From Bordetella pertussis 18323 (GTDB lineage Bacteria > Pseudomonadota > Gammaproteobacteria > Burkholderiales > Burkholderiaceae_B), in NCBI RefSeq assembly GCF_000306945.1, contig NC_018518.1:1984001-2048000 (forward strand): DNA of 64,000 bases, in the 5' to 3' direction. Position numbers and translations under genes: made by a program. Below the pieces are notes generated by a model. That model was given only the letters and a program-made list of their open reading frames with translations, was not told the DNA's origin and searched no databases. Position 1 is the first letter of the stretch; the number at the start of each line of letters is the position of its first letter. Shown here one piece after another: positions 38,299-48,918 of this stretch.

Positions 38299-41200
38299 TC
38301 AGGCCGGGCCGTAGCCTCCTCCGCCGGGAGTCTCGACGACGAACACGTCGCCGGCGGCCAGTTCCGCGCTGTCCTGCGGGCCCAGGGGCTCGACGCGGCC
38401 GTCGGCGCGCTCCACGTAGTTGCGTCCCATCGCCCCGGCCTCGCCGCCCGCCAGGCCGAACGGCGCATGGCGGCGGTTGTTCGACAGGATGGCGGCCGTC
38501 ATGGGCTCCAGGAAGCGCACTCGGCGCACGCCCCCGTCGCCGCCGCGATAGCGGCCGGCTCCGCCCGACCCATGGCGGATCTCGTACGACTCCAGCCGCA
38601 CCGGAAAGCGCAGCTCCAGCACTTCGGGATCGGTCAGGCGCGAATTGGTCATGTGCGCCTGCACCACCGACGTGCCGGCAAAACCGGCATCCGCGGGGCC
38701 CGCGGCGTCGATGCGCAGCGGCCCGGCGCCCGTGCCGCCCGAGATGGTCTCGTAGTATTGGTAGCGTGCATTGCCGAACGTGAAGTTGTTCATGGTGCCC
38801 TGGCTGGCCGCCAGCACGCCCAGCGCGCCATACAGCGCATTGACGATGCACATCGAAGTCTCGACGTTGCCCGCCACCACCGACGCGGGCGGGTTCGGGC
38901 GCAGCATCGACCCCTCCGGGATGATGATCTCCAGCGGCTTGAGGCAGCCTGCGTTCAGCGGGATCTCGTCATCGACCAGGGTCCGGAACACGTACAGCAC
39001 CGCCGCCACCGCGATCGCGCCCGGCGCATTGAAGTTGTTCTCCAGCTGGCCCGAGGTGCCGGTGAAATCGACGACCGCGCTGCGCGCCTGGCGGTCGACG
39101 CGCACGGCCACCTCGATGACCGCGCCGTTGTCCAGCCGATAGGTATAGCGCCCGTCCTTCAGCACCGAAATCACGCGCCGCACCGCCTCCTCGGCGTTGT
39201 CCTGCACGTGCCCCATGTAGGCCCGCACCACGTCCAGGCCGAAGTGGTCGCACATGCGCAGCAGCTCCTGCACGCCCTTCTCGTTGGCGGCGATCTGCGC
39301 GTGCAGGTCGGCGATGTTCTGGTCCGGATTGCGCGCCGGCCAGCGCCCCGAGGCCAGGATCTCGCGCGCCTCGCGGTCGCGGAACTCGCCGTTGCCGACC
39401 AGCTGGAAATTGGTGAACAGCACGCCTTCGTCTTCCACCGTCCGGGAGTCCGGCGGCATCGAGCCCGGCGTCGTTCCGCCTATGTCGGCATGGTGGCCGC
39501 GCGAGCCGACAAAGAACAGGATGTCCTGGCCGGCGCGGTCGAACACCGGCGTGATGACGGTCACATCGGGCAGGTGCGTGCCGCCGTGGTACGGATCGTT
39601 GACCACATAGGCGTCGCCCGGCCGCATGCGCGACGCATTGGCGCGCATCACCGTCTTGATCGATTCGCCCATCGAGCCCAGGTGCACCGGCATGTGCGGC
39701 GCGTTGGCGATCAGGTTGCCCTCGGCGTCGAAGATGGCGCAGGAGAAGTCCAGGCGCTCCTTGATGTTGACCGAGTAGGCGGTGTTCTGCAGCCGGTACC
39801 CCATCTGCTCGGCGATCGACATGAACAGATTGTTGAAGACCTCGAGCATGACCGGGTCGGCCTGCGTGCCGATGGCGCGGCGCTGCACGCGCGCCTGCAC
39901 GCGCCGAAGCACCAGGTGGTCGCGCGGCGTGACCTCGGCCTGCCAGCCCGGCTCGATCACCGTCGTCTGGTTCGGCTCGGAGATGATGGCCGGTCCGGCC
40001 ATCATGTCGCCGGGCGCCAGGTCTTCGCGCACGTACAGGGGGGTCTCGCGCCATTGTCCGGCGCTGAACATGCGTATCGTGCGGCGCGCCGCCAGCGGCG
40101 CGGCGCGCGTGCGCGTCACCGGCGCCTCGGTGGCGGCCTCGCCGCCGCCCGTGGCCTCGACCGAAATGGTCTCGACCACCAGTTCGCGGCCGGGCATCAG
40201 GAACGAGTAGCGCTGGCGGTAGCCCGCCTCGAACGCGGCGCGCACCTGCTCCAGCGGGCCGAACGCGACCTCCAGCGCGGTATCGGTGCCGCGGTACTTC
40301 AGGTGCAGGCGCCGCTGCACCGCCACCTTGTCGGCCGGCACGTGCTGGCGCAGCAGCTCCGCGCTGGCCTGTCCGGCGAGCTCGTCCAGGCCGGCCTCCA
40401 GTTGCGCCATCAGCGCGGCGTCGAGCACCTGCTCCACCGTCTTCTGGCGCATTTCCGTCTGGTCGGCCAATCCCATGCCATAGGCTGACAGCACGCCGCC
40501 CAGCGGGTGGGCGAACACCGTCGTCATGCCCAGCGCGTCGGCCACCAGGCAGGCATGCTGGCCGCCGGCGCCGCCGAAAGTAGTCAGCGCATACTCGGTC
40601 ACGTCGTGGCCGCGCTGCACCGAGATGCGCTTGATCGCCTCGGCCATGTTGCCCACGGCGATCTCCAGGAAACCTTCGGCCAGCTGCTCGGCGCTCATCT
40701 CGCGCCCCGTGGCCGTCCGCACCTCCTCGGCCATGGCCGCGAAGCGCGCGCGCACCGCCGCCACATCCAGCGGCTGGTCGGCATCGGGGCCGAACACGCT
40801 GGGGAAGAAGTCGGGCTGGATCTTGCCCAGCAGGACGTTGCAGTCGGTCACCGCCAACGGGCCGCCGCGCCGGTAGCACGCGGGCCCCGGATTGGCGCCG
40901 GCCGAATCGGGGCCGACGCGCAGCCGGGCGCCATCGAAATGCAGGATGGATCCCCCACCGGCCGCCACGGTATGGATGCTCATCATCGGCGCGCGCATGC
41001 GCACGCCGGCCACCAGCGTCTCGAACTCGCGCTCGAACTCGCCGGCGTAATGCGACACGTCGGTGGACGTGCCGCCCATGTCGAAGCCGATCACGCGGTC
41101 AAAGCCCGCCAGCTCGCTGGTGCGGACCATGCCGACGATACCGCCGGCCGGGCCGGACAGGATGGCGTCCTTGCCGCGGAAACGGTGCGCGTCGGTCAGG

Positions 41201-41922
41201 CCGCCGCTGGATTGCATGAACATCAGGCGCACGCCCGGCAACTCGCTGCCCACCTGCTCGACATAGCGCATGAGAATGGGCGACAGATAGGCATCGACCA
41301 CCGTGGTGTCGCCGCGCGAGACAAACTTGATCAGCGGACTGGCCTCGTGCGAGGTCGACACCTGCGTAAAGCCGATCTCGCGCGCGATGGCGGCGGCGCG
41401 CTGCTCATGCACGCCCTCCTTCCAGGCGTGCATGAACACGATGGCGACGGCGCGGATGCCATCGTCGAACACGCGCCGCAGGTCGGCGCGCAGGCCGTCC
41501 TCCGCCAGCGCGCGCACCACCGTGCCGTCGGCAGCGAGCCGTTCGTCGGCCTCGACCACCGCCTCGTACAGCATCTCGGGCAGCTGCACGTTGCGGTCGA
41601 ACAGGCGCGGCCGACTCTGGTAGGCAATGCGCAGCGCGTCGCGGAATCCCCGCGTGGTCACCAGCAGGGTGCGCTCGCCCTTGCGTTCGAGCAAGGCATT
41701 GGTCGCCACCGTGGTGCCCATCTTGACGCACTCGACTTGGTCGGCCGGCACCGGCTGGCCCGGCGCGATGCCCAGCAGCTTGCGGATGCCGGCCACCGCA
41801 GCGTCGCGGTACTGCTCGGGGTTCTCCGACAGCATCTTGGCGGTCACGGTGGCGCCGTCTGGCCGGCGCGCCACGATATCGGTGAACGTGCCTCCACGGT
41901 CAACCCAGAATTGCCACTTCAT
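38299..41922 (-). CDS. 5-oxoprolinase / hydantoinase A+B fusion
   Basis: This 1207-residue fusion has an N-terminal HyuA-type ATPase half ([61 protein letters not shown]) to about residue 690. A HyuB half follows ([58 protein letters not shown]). The single-chain form and length match ATP-dependent 5-oxoprolinase, which opens 5-oxoproline to glutamate, but hydantoinase-type substrates cannot be excluded. It converges on the C45 gene (13 bp apart) and follows a MarR regulator gene on the same strand. Confidence 0.88.
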   Translation of the reverse strand: MKWQFWVDRGGTFTDIVARRPDGATVTAKMLSENPEQYRDAAVAGIRKLLGIAPGQPVPADQVECVKMGTTVATNALLERKGERTLLVTTRGFRDALRIAYQSRPRLFDRNVQLPEMLYEAVVEADERLAADGTVVRALAEDGLRADLRRVFDDGIRAVAIVFMHAWKEGVHEQRAAAIAREIGFTQVSTSHEASPLIKFVSRGDTTVVDAYLSPILMRYVEQVGSELPGVRLMFMQSSGGLTDAHRFRGKDAILSGPAGGIVGMVRTSELAGFDRVIGFDMGGTSTDVSHYAGEFEREFETLVAGVRMRAPMMSIHTVAAGGGSILHFDGARLRVGPDSAGANPGPACYRRGGPLAVTDCNVLLGKIQPDFFPSVFGPDADQPLDVAAVRARFAAMAEEVRTATGREMSAEQLAEGFLEIAVGNMAEAIKRISVQRGHDVTEYALTTFGGAGGQHACLVADALGMTTVFAHPLGGVLSAYGMGLADQTEMRQKTVEQVLDAALMAQLEAGLDELAGQASAELLRQHVPADKVAVQRRLHLKYRGTDTALEVAFGPLEQVRAAFEAGYRQRYSFLMPGRELVVETISVEATGGGEAATEAPVTRTRAAPLAARRTIRMFSAGQWRETPLYVREDLAPGDMMAGPAIISEPNQTTVIEPGWQAEVTPRDHLVLRRVQARVQRRAIGTQADPVMLEVFNNLFMSIAEQMGYRLQNTAYSVNIKERLDFSCAIFDAEGNLIANAPHMPVHLGSMGESIKTVMRANASRMRPGDAYVVNDPYHGGTHLPDVTVITPVFDRAGQDILFFVGSRGHHADIGGTTPGSMPPDSRTVEDEGVLFTNFQLVGNGEFRDREAREILASGRWPARNPDQNIADLHAQIAANEKGVQELLRMCDHFGLDVVRAYMGHVQDNAEEAVRRVISVLKDGRYTYRLDNGAVIEVAVRVDRQARSAVVDFTGTSGQLENNFNAPGAIAVAAVLYVFRTLVDDEIPLNAGCLKPLEIIIPEGSMLRPNPPASVVAGNVETSMCIVNALYGALGVLAASQGTMNNFTFGNARYQYYETISGGTGAGPLRIDAAGPADAGFAGTSVVQAHMTNSRLTDPEVLELRFPVRLESYEIRHGSGGAGRYRGGDGGVRRVRFLEPMTAAILSNNRRHAPFGLAGGEAGAMGRNYVERADGRVEPLGPQDSAELAAGDVFVVETPGGGGYGPA

Positions 41923-42000
41923 AGCGTCCTCGGATTAGCAGGCGTAACAGGGGGAAAGGCCGCGCCCCGCCCGGCGGGCGCGCGCCGATGCATGATGGAT

Positions 42001-42513
42001 TTACAGTGAGGTGGCCGCCCGCGCGGCCTGGTCGTACAGCCCCGACAGCGAGCGCAGGGTATGCGCCAGCTGGCGCGTGAACTCCAGCCCGCCGGCTGCG
42101 CCCGCCTCCAGCCCATCGAGCAAGCATTGCTCGCGCACCTCGGCATAGCGCTTGATGATTTCGGCTCCTTTCGGCGTAACGCTGTAGAACACCTCCTTGC
42201 CGCTGCGATCGCCGCGCACCACGTCGTGGCGCTCCAGTTTCTTGAGCGAATAGCTGACGATGTGCGTATCCTCGACGTTCAGCGTGAAGCAGATGTCGGC
42301 CAGTTTCTTGGGACGCTGCCGGTGGTACACGTGGTGCATCACCATGACGTCGTTGGCGGTGAGGTCCGGCAGGCCGACCGCCGCCATGCAGCGCACCGTC
42401 CAGCGGTTGAAGGCATGGCTGGCGATCATCAGGCCGAACTCGACCTCGGACAGATCGGGCGCGCGGCCGCTGGCCAGATGGGCGGAGGAAGCGATCAGGG
42501 GCGTGCTGCTCAT
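42001..42513 (-). CDS. MarR-family winged-helix regulator
   Basis: This 170-residue regulator has the MarR-type core LTANDVMVMHHVYHRQRPKKLADICFTLN... and the winged-helix stretch DTHIVSYSLKKLERHDVVRGDRSGKEVFYSVTPKG. It lies just upstream of, and on the same strand as, the 5-oxoprolinase-like gene, and is divergent from the broken LysR gene. The intergenic region carries an inverted repeat that may be its operator. The effector is unknown. Confidence 0.87.
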   Translation of the reverse strand: MSSTPLIASSAHLASGRAPDLSEVEFGLMIASHAFNRWTVRCMAAVGLPDLTANDVMVMHHVYHRQRPKKLADICFTLNVEDTHIVSYSLKKLERHDVVRGDRSGKEVFYSVTPKGAEIIKRYAEVREQCLLDGLEAGAAGGLEFTRQLAHTLRSLSGLYDQAARAATSL

Positions 42514-42537
42514 GACGGGTGGCCGAAAGTTCTTGTA

Positions 42538-42570
42538 GACGAAATACTAATAATTTATCTATATTTCATC
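42538..42570. promoter_or_regulatory. Inverted repeat in the MarR/LysR divergent region
   Basis: GACGAAATA (42538–42546) and TATTTCATC (42562–42570) are inverted half-sites with one mismatch, separated by 15 bp, in an AT-rich stretch. This is a plausible operator for the MarR protein at 42001–42513. Confidence 0.5.
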
Positions 42571-42656
42571 AACAAAAAACACACAACAACGCCCGGCCGG
42601 CGCACTGGGGATTACCCGCGCAACCCGGCCGCCGCGACTCGCGCACGGGGAACGCC

Positions 42657-43524
42657 ATGAATATCCGCTTTCTCGAAACCTTTATCTGGGTCGCCCAGCT
42701 GCGCAGCTTCAAGGCCGCCGCGGGCAAGCTGCACCTGACCCAGGCCGCGATCTCGGGGCGCATTGCCGCGCTCGAGAACGACCTGGGCGAACTGCTGTTC
42801 GAGCGGGGCAGCCGCGACACGCGGCTGACGCCGGCCGGGCGCACCCTGCTCGACTACGCCCAGCGCATGCTCGATACCGACCACGCCATGCGCCAGGCCC
42901 TGCGCGGCAGCGGAACCTTGCGCGGCCGCGTGCGCCTGGGCGTGGTCGAATCCATCGTCCATACCTGGTTCACGCCATTCATCCGCCGCCTGTCGCAAAC
43001 GCACCCGGAGCTGGAGATCGAGCTGACCGCCGAATCGACCCGGCGGCTGCAGGACCTGCTCAAGCACGGTAGCATCGACGTCGCCCTGCAGACCGACCCC
43101 ATCGTGGGCGACGATGTGCGCAACCGCGACATGGGCATGCTGAAAATGGGCTGGATCTGCAGCCCCGCGGCGGGGATTCCCGCGCAGGCCAGCGTCGCCG
43201 AACTGGCCACCCATCCCCTGGTCACCTTTCCGCGCCATTCCCAGCCGCACCTGCAGCTGCTCGACGTGCTGGACGCGGCGGGCGTGCAGGCCGGGCGCAT
43301 CCATTTCGTTTCATCCATCGCCGCGTGCACGCAGTTCATCGAGGCGGGCCTGGGCGCGGCCACGCTGCCGCTGGCGGCGGTGCGTCCCGGCCTGGCGGCC
43401 GGAGGACCGCGTGGCCGGCCTGGCCGAGGCGGTGGTACGGCTGGCCCTGGACGAGATGCGCCTGTACGCTCAGCACAACGACGACGCGCTGCCGCCGCTC
43501 GACAGCGGCGTGCTGGCGCTGTGA
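42657..43524 (+). pseudogene. LysR-family regulator, frameshifted near the 3' end
   Basis: Frame 1 begins MNIRFLETFIWVAQLRSFKAAAGKLHLTQAAISGRIAALENDLGELLF and runs as a normal LysR protein to about residue 245 (SIAACTQFIEAGLGAATLPLAAVRP). It then turns into Gly/Pro/Arg-rich sequence. The next frame carries the natural end, VAGLAEAVVRLALDEMRLYAQHNDDALPPLDSGVLAL, stopping at 43522–43524. The span of 868 bp is one base more than 289 codons, so a one-base insertion in the GC-rich stretch at about 43385–43410 is likely. The DNA-binding domain would still be made, but with an altered C-terminus. Confidence 0.85.
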
Positions 43525-43687
43525 CGCCGGAGCGCGCCGCCTTCGGGGTTTTCCCCAGCGCGCCCAGGCTTCCCGCCACGCCGGCGGCGGCGCCGCGCGG
43601 GCCGCGCGCGCGATAACTTTTTCTTAATCCGCCGCACCGGAATAAACCATTTGCCGCTGTCGGGGCCGATGCCGAGAATCAGCCTCC

Positions 43688-44389
43688 ATGACGGCCCATC
43701 CAGGCCGCGCGATGGAGAAACACGTGGCAGCACCAATCCGGCACGACCGCGACGCCATGGGCGAACTGTTCATCTGGACGGACATCGACCCCGCGCACGA
43801 AGAAGACTTCAACCAGTGGTACGACCGCGAACACATGGCCGAGCGCGCCGGCATCGCGGGCTTTCGCTGGGCCCGCCGCTATCGCTCGCAGCACGGCCGG
43901 CGGCGCTACCTGGCGCTGTACCGCACCGAGGACCTTCATGTATTCGGCAGCGCCGCGTACCGGCAGGCGTTCGAACGCCAGACGCCGTGGTCGCTGGCCA
44001 ATTTCGCGCGCATGCGCGACACCCATCGCCGCGTCATGGTGGTATCGCCGCTGGCGGGCGCCGGCACCGGCGCGGCGCTGGGCCTGCTGCGCCTGGGCAG
44101 CGTCGAACTCGCCGCCCGCGCCGCCGCGCTGGCGGCCAGCGCGCAGGAGATCGAAGGCGTCCTGGCGCTGCGCGTGCTGACCCCCGATCCGCAGCTGTCC
44201 ACCCCGCTGCCTTCCGAAGACCCCGCCGCGCGCGTGCTCGACCCCGTCCTGATCATCGACGCGACCACCGAGCCGGCCGCCGCCGCCGCCCGCTCGCTGG
44301 CCGAACAGCTGGAACTGCCCACCGACGGCATCCAGACCTTCCACTTGCTGTGGGACCTGCGCGCCGACGATCTGCGCGCCGCCCCTTGA
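43688..44389 (+). CDS. Dabb/EthD-like protein of unknown function
   Basis: I recognise this only in part. The first 60 residues after Met-24 (MGELFIWTDIDPAHEEDFNQWYDREHMAERAGIAGFRWARRY, in segments) resemble ferredoxin-like dimeric alpha/beta-barrel proteins of the EthD kind. The 233-residue frame also has an Ala-rich second half that may be a degenerate second domain. Possible starts are 43688, 43712 and 43757; none has a convincing ribosome binding site. It precedes the first TRAP transporter by 20 bp, so it is probably co-transcribed and could act on the transported compound. Confidence 0.6.
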   Translation: MTAHPGRAMEKHVAAPIRHDRDAMGELFIWTDIDPAHEEDFNQWYDREHMAERAGIAGFRWARRYRSQHGRRRYLALYRTEDLHVFGSAAYRQAFERQTPWSLANFARMRDTHRRVMVVSPLAGAGTGAALGLLRLGSVELAARAAALAASAQEIEGVLALRVLTPDPQLSTPLPSEDPAARVLDPVLIIDATTEPAAAAARSLAEQLELPTDGIQTFHLLWDLRADDLRAAP

Positions 44390-44409
44390 ACCTGCCCCAG
44401 GAGTCCGAC

Positions 44410-45375
44410 ATGAAAACGACCTTCGCCGTACTTGCCGCCGCCCTCGCCCTCTCGACCGGCGCGCAGGCCGCCACCAGCTGGACCATGACGGCGGAGCAGC
44501 CCGACGCCAACTACCTGACCCAGAACGCACGCCAGTTCGCCGACGAGGTCAAGGCCGCCACCGCCGGCGCGCTGGAGATCAAGGTGCAGTCCAACAGCAC
44601 CCTGCTCAAGCGTCCCGAAGTCAAGCGCGGCGTGCAGCAAGGCGTGGTGCAGATCGGCGAGGTGCTGGTCTCGGCACTGGGCAACGAAGACCCCTTGTTC
44701 GAAATCGACAGCGTCCCGTTCCTGGCATCCTCGTTCAACGAGTCGGAAAAACTGTGGAAAGCGACGCGACCCCTGCTGGCCCAGCGCCTGGACAAGCAAG
44801 GCATCGTGCTGGTGTACGGGTCGCCCTGGCCCCCGCAGGGCATCTACACCAAGAAGCCGGTCGCCGCGCTGGCCGACCTGAAGGGCACGCGTTTCCGCGC
44901 CTACAGCGCATCGACCAGCCACATGGCCGCCCTGATGGGCGCGGTGCCCACCACCGTGCAGACGCCCGAGGTCCCGCAGGCCTTTTCGACCGGCGTGATC
45001 GACGCCATGCTCACCTCGCCCGCCACCGGCGTGGACAGCCAGGCCTGGGACTACGTCAAGTACTACTACGATGCCCAGGCTTTCATCCCCCAGAGCTTCG
45101 TCATCGCCAACAAGCGGGCCTTCCAGCGCCTGCCCGCCGAAGTGCGGCAGGCGGTGCTGGATGCCGGCGCCAAGGCCGAAATCCGGGGCTGGCAGACCGC
45201 GCGCGCCAAGACTCGCGAACTCACCGACACCCTGGCGCGCAACGGCATGAGCGTCGAGCCGCTGCCCCCGCAACTGGCCAAGGAGCTGCAGGCCATCGGC
45301 GCCACCATGGTCTCGGACTGGAGCAAGAAAGCCGGCGCCGACGGCCAGCAGCTGCTCGATGCCTACCGCAAGTAA
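44410..45375 (+). CDS. TRAP transporter solute-binding protein (DctP family), system 1
   Basis: This 321-residue periplasmic protein has a signal peptide (MKTTFAVLAAALALSTGAQA, cleaved before ATSW). The DctP core includes GVQQGVVQIGEVLVSALGNEDPLFEIDSVPFL, WPPQGIYTKKPV, LKGTRFRAYS with the carboxylate-binding Arg, and the AFSTGVIDAMLTSPATG helix. An AGGAG ribosome binding site lies 6 nt before ATG 44410. It should bind an organic acid, but since its large permease subunit is frameshifted the system is probably not functional. Confidence 0.93.
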   Translation: MKTTFAVLAAALALSTGAQAATSWTMTAEQPDANYLTQNARQFADEVKAATAGALEIKVQSNSTLLKRPEVKRGVQQGVVQIGEVLVSALGNEDPLFEIDSVPFLASSFNESEKLWKATRPLLAQRLDKQGIVLVYGSPWPPQGIYTKKPVAALADLKGTRFRAYSASTSHMAALMGAVPTTVQTPEVPQAFSTGVIDAMLTSPATGVDSQAWDYVKYYYDAQAFIPQSFVIANKRAFQRLPAEVRQAVLDAGAKAEIRGWQTARAKTRELTDTLARNGMSVEPLPPQLAKELQAIGATMVSDWSKKAGADGQQLLDAYRK

Positions 45376-45388
45376 GCCGGACGACGCC

Positions 45389-45880
45389 ATGCCCATACTC
45401 GATCGCATCGCCGTCGCCAGCGGCGCCGTGGCCGCGCTGTTCCTGGCGCTGATCGGCGCCATCGTCGCCGCGCAGATCGCCAGCCGCCTGATCGGCATGC
45501 AGATCCCCGCGGCCGACGACTTCGCCGCCTGGTCGATGGCGGCCTCGGTGTTCCTGGCCCTGCCCTACGCCATGCTGCGCGGCGACCATATCCGCGTGCC
45601 CCTGTTGCTGCAGTTCCTGCCCAAGACCGCTCACCGTCCCTACGAGCTGGCGGCCACGGCCCTGGGCCTGGCGCTGTCGGCCTGGGCCGCGTGGCAGACG
45701 GCCGGCTTCGTCCACGAATCGTTCGCCTACGACGAGGTGGCCCAGGGCATGCTGCGCGTGCCGCTGTGGATTCCGCAGATCTGCATGCCCATCGGCCTGG
45801 CCCTGCTGACGCTGATGCTGGCGCGGCGCCTGGCCATGGTGGCGCGCGGCCGGCAACCCGAGGAGACGGCCCATGGGTGA
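45389..45880 (+). CDS. TRAP transporter small membrane subunit (DctQ family), system 1
   Basis: This 163-residue protein has four hydrophobic segments, as in DctQ, and the DctQ signature AWSMAASVFLALPYAMLRGDHIRV. The ATG 45389 follows the binding-protein stop by 13 bp; a longer start at 45359 overlaps that gene and is unlikely. Its stop codon overlaps the DctM start. Confidence 0.9.
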   Translation: MPILDRIAVASGAVAALFLALIGAIVAAQIASRLIGMQIPAADDFAAWSMAASVFLALPYAMLRGDHIRVPLLLQFLPKTAHRPYELAATALGLALSAWAAWQTAGFVHESFAYDEVAQGMLRVPLWIPQICMPIGLALLTLMLARRLAMVARGRQPEETAHG

Positions 45881-47173
45881 GCTCGCGCAAAGCCTGGTGC
45901 TCATCGCCAGCCTCCTGCTGTTGCTGGCCGCCGGCGTATGGGTATCGCTGGCGCTGGTGGCCAGCGGCCTGGTGGCCTTGCTGCTGTTCACCGACGCGCC
46001 GGCCGGCATCATCTTCGCCACCAAGAGCTGGGACGCCTCGGCCAACTGGGCGCTGACCGCGCTGCCGCTGTTCATCTGGATGGGCGAAATCCTCTACCGC
46101 ACCCGCCTGGCCGAGGACATGTTCAGCGGACTGGGCCCCTGGGTGCGCCGCCTGCCGGGCCGCCTGGTGCATGTCAACGTGCTGGGCTGCGGGATCTTCG
46201 CCGCGGTCAGCGGCTCGTCCGCCGCCACCGCCGCGACCATCGGCCGCATCTCGCTGCCGGAGCTCAAGGCGCGCGGCTACGACGACGGCCTGGCCATCGC
46301 GGGTCGCTGGCCGGCGCCGGCACGCTGGGCCTGCTGATACCGCCTTCCATCGTCATGATCGTCTACGGCGTGGCGGCCCAGGTCTCGCTCATCAAGCTGT
46401 TCATCGCCGGCATCCTGCCCGGCCTGCTGCTGATGGCGCTGTTCTCCGGCTACATCGGCGTATGGTCGCTGCGCAACCCCGCGCGGGTGCCGCCGCGCGA
46501 GCCCGCGGTGCCCTGGCTCACCATGCTGGCCCGCCTGCGCCTGCTGCTGCCGGTGGTGGCGTTGATCGCCGGGGTCATCGGTTCGATCTACGCCCGCATC
46601 GCGACCGCCACCGAGGCCGCCACGATCGGCGCCATCGGCGCCCTGGCGATCGCCGCCTGGGGCAAGTCGCTCAACCGCAGGTCGTTCATCGACAGCCTGA
46701 TGGGCGCGACCCGGACTTCGTGCATGATCTCGTTCATCCTGCTGGGCGCGGCCTATCTCACCAGCGCGATGAGCTTCACCGGCCTGCCGGCCAACCTGGC
46801 CGAGTGGATCTCGTCGCTGGGCCTGAGCCAGTATGGACTGATCGCGGTGCTGACCGTCTTCTTCATCCTGATGGGCGCCTTCCTCGATGGCATATCCATC
46901 GTCGTGCTGACCACCGCCGTGCTCATACCGGCCATCCAGGCGGCGGACATCGACCCGATCTGGTTCGGCATCTACCTGATCCTGGTGGTCGAAATGGCGC
47001 AGATCACCCCACCGGTGGGCTTCAACCTGTTCGTGATCCAGGGCATTACCGGACGCGACCTGTTCGAGCTGGTGCGCATGGCCTTTCCGTTCTTCCTGCT
47101 GCTGGTGCTGGCCACGACGATCATCACGATATTTCCGGCGATCGTGACCGCGCTGCCGCTGGCGATGCGGTAG
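45873..47173 (+). pseudogene. TRAP transporter large permease (DctM family), system 1, frameshifted
   Basis: The first frame, from ATG 45873, encodes normal DctM sequence to about residue 148 (LPELKARGYDDGLAIA) and then stops after GRWPAPARWAC. The next frame resumes with GSLAGAGTLGLLIPPSIVMIVYGVAAQ and runs to LPLAMR at 47173. At about 46300 the read is ATC-GCGGGTCG where ATC-GGGTCG would restore the frame, so two bases (GC) appear to be inserted. The region is 1301 bp, two more than 433 codons. The conserved GAGTLGLLIPPS motif lies just after the break. Confidence 0.9.
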
Positions 47174-47182
47174 GCGCGAACA

Positions 47183-47211
47183 GCGGCGCCTGCCCCAGGG
47201 CAAGGCGCCGC
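47183..47211. terminator. GC-rich hairpin after the first TRAP operon
   Basis: GCGGCGCCTGCCC pairs with GGGCAAGGCGCCGC with one bulged base, 10 bp after the dctM stop. No T tract follows, so termination is uncertain. Confidence 0.35.
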
Positions 47212-47436
47212 CGCGCCGCCACGACCATCCAAGCCTAAAGCAATTCGGCCGATCGGCCAACTTACCTAGGAATTACCCCTAAAGCCCGCGCGGGACCGTG
47301 TAGCGGCGCGCACAGGGATTTAGAATTGCAGCGTTTCAAGGGCGCGGCTTCCATCGCCCGCCCGTGGTTGCCCATGCCTTGCGGTGTGCTCCGCGGTATG
47401 CCGCAATTCGAAAATCCCATTACGAAGGACGTCTCC

Positions 47437-48411
47437 ATGTACAAGAAGCTCTCCTTGCTGGCCGGCACCATTGTTCTCGCCTTCGGCGCGGGCGCGCAAG
47501 CCCAGACCAAATGGGATCTGCCGACCGCCTATCCCGCCAGCAACCTGCATGTCGAGAACCTGACCCAGTTCGTCAAGGATGTCGACAGCCTGTCGGGCGG
47601 CAAGCTGAAAATCACGCTGCACAACAATGCGTCGCTCTACAAGGCGCCCGAAATCAAGCGCGCGGTCCAGGGCAACCAGGCCCAGATCGGCGAAATCCTT
47701 CTCACCAACTTCGCCAACGAAGACCCGGTCTACGAACTGGATGGCCTGCCGTTCCTGGCCACCGGCTACGATGCCTCGTTCAAGCTGTACCAGGCGCAGA
47801 AACCCTTCCTCGAGAAGAAGCTGGCCTCGCAGGGCATGATGCTGCTCTATTCGGTCGCCTGGCCGCCCCAGGGCATTTTCGCCAACCGCGACATCAAGCA
47901 AGTGTCCGACATGAAGGGCCTCAAGTGGCGCGCCTACAGCCCGGTGACGGCCAAGATCGCCGAACTGGTCGGCGCGCAGCCGGTAACGGTGCAGCAGGCC
48001 GAATTGGCGCAGGCGATGGCCACCGGCGTGATCGACTCGTACATGTCGTCCGGCTCGACCGGTTTCGACACCAAGACCTACGAGTACATCAAGAAGTTCT
48101 ACGACACCGAGGCCTGGCTGCCCAAGAACGCGGTGCTGGTCAACAAGAAGGCCTTCGACGCGCTCGACCCCGCCACCCAGCAAGCCCTCAAGAAGGCCGG
48201 CGCACAGGCCGAGGAGCGCGGCTGGAAACTGTCGCAGGAGAAGAACAGCTGGTACAAGGAGCAACTGGCCAAGAACGGCATGGCCATCATCGCGCCCACC
48301 GCCGAACTCAAGAGCGGCCTGACCGAGGTCGGCAAGCGCATGCTCGACGACTGGCTCAAGAAAGCCGGCGCCGACGGACAGGCCATGATCGACGCCTATC
48401 GGAAGCAATAA
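47437..48411 (+). CDS. TRAP transporter solute-binding protein (DctP family), system 2
   Basis: This 324-residue protein has a signal peptide (MYKKLSLLAGTIVLAFGAGAQA) and DctP core motifs: AVQGNQAQIGEILLTNFANEDPVYELDGLPFL, WPPQGIFANRDIK, MKGLKWRAYS and AQAMATGVIDSYMSSGSTG. It is closely related to system 1 (same order of motifs), pointing to duplication of a TRAP set. ATG 47437 gives the best signal peptide. The mature protein is intact although its DctM is not. Confidence 0.93.
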   Translation: MYKKLSLLAGTIVLAFGAGAQAQTKWDLPTAYPASNLHVENLTQFVKDVDSLSGGKLKITLHNNASLYKAPEIKRAVQGNQAQIGEILLTNFANEDPVYELDGLPFLATGYDASFKLYQAQKPFLEKKLASQGMMLLYSVAWPPQGIFANRDIKQVSDMKGLKWRAYSPVTAKIAELVGAQPVTVQQAELAQAMATGVIDSYMSSGSTGFDTKTYEYIKKFYDTEAWLPKNAVLVNKKAFDALDPATQQALKKAGAQAEERGWKLSQEKNSWYKEQLAKNGMAIIAPTAELKSGLTEVGKRMLDDWLKKAGADGQAMIDAYRKQ

Positions 48412-48417
48412 AGCACG

Positions 48418-48918
48418 ATGCGCCGTTTCCTGGATCGCTTGTACGGCGCGGCCGGCCTGCTGGCCGGCCTGTGCACCATCGGCGTGCTGGTTTCCGTGCT
48501 GGCGGCCATCATCGCCCGCCAAGTGGGCCTGAACATACCCGGCACCGACGCCTATGCCGGGTATTTCATGGCAGCCGCCGGCTTCCTGGCCCTGGCCAGC
48601 ACCCTCAAGCATGGCGAACACATCCGCGTCACCCTGCTGCTCAACGCGCTCCCGGCGCCCGGCCATCGCCGGCTCGACATCTTCGCGCTTTGCGTCGGCG
48701 CCATCCTGGCGGCGGCCTTCGCCTGGTTCAGCGTAAAGCTGGCCCACAACTCCTGGCTGTTCAACGACATCTCCACCGCCAACGACGCCACGCCGCTCTG
48801 GCTTCCCCAGCTGACCATGGCCGCCGGCACCATCCTGTTCTTCATCGCCCTGCTCGATGAACTCGTGCGGCGCGTCCGTGGGCAGGGCTTCGCAAAATCG
48901 CAGCAAATCCATGAATGA
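48418..48918 (+). CDS. TRAP transporter small membrane subunit (DctQ family), system 2
   Basis: This 166-residue protein has four hydrophobic segments and DctQ-type sequence (GYFMAAAGFLALASTLKHGEHIRVTLLL). It begins 6 bp after the binding-protein stop, and its last codons overlap the DctM start by 8 bp, consistent with coupled translation. Confidence 0.9.
   Translation: MRRFLDRLYGAAGLLAGLCTIGVLVSVLAAIIARQVGLNIPGTDAYAGYFMAAAGFLALASTLKHGEHIRVTLLLNALPAPGHRRLDIFALCVGAILAAAFAWFSVKLAHNSWLFNDISTANDATPLWLPQLTMAAGTILFFIALLDELVRRVRGQGFAKSQQIHE

Noticed and set aside
42657..43616. A complete 300-residue LysR protein ending at 43616
   Set aside because: The last 75 residues are Gly/Pro/Arg-rich noise, while the next frame carries a natural LysR C-terminus; treated as frameshift.
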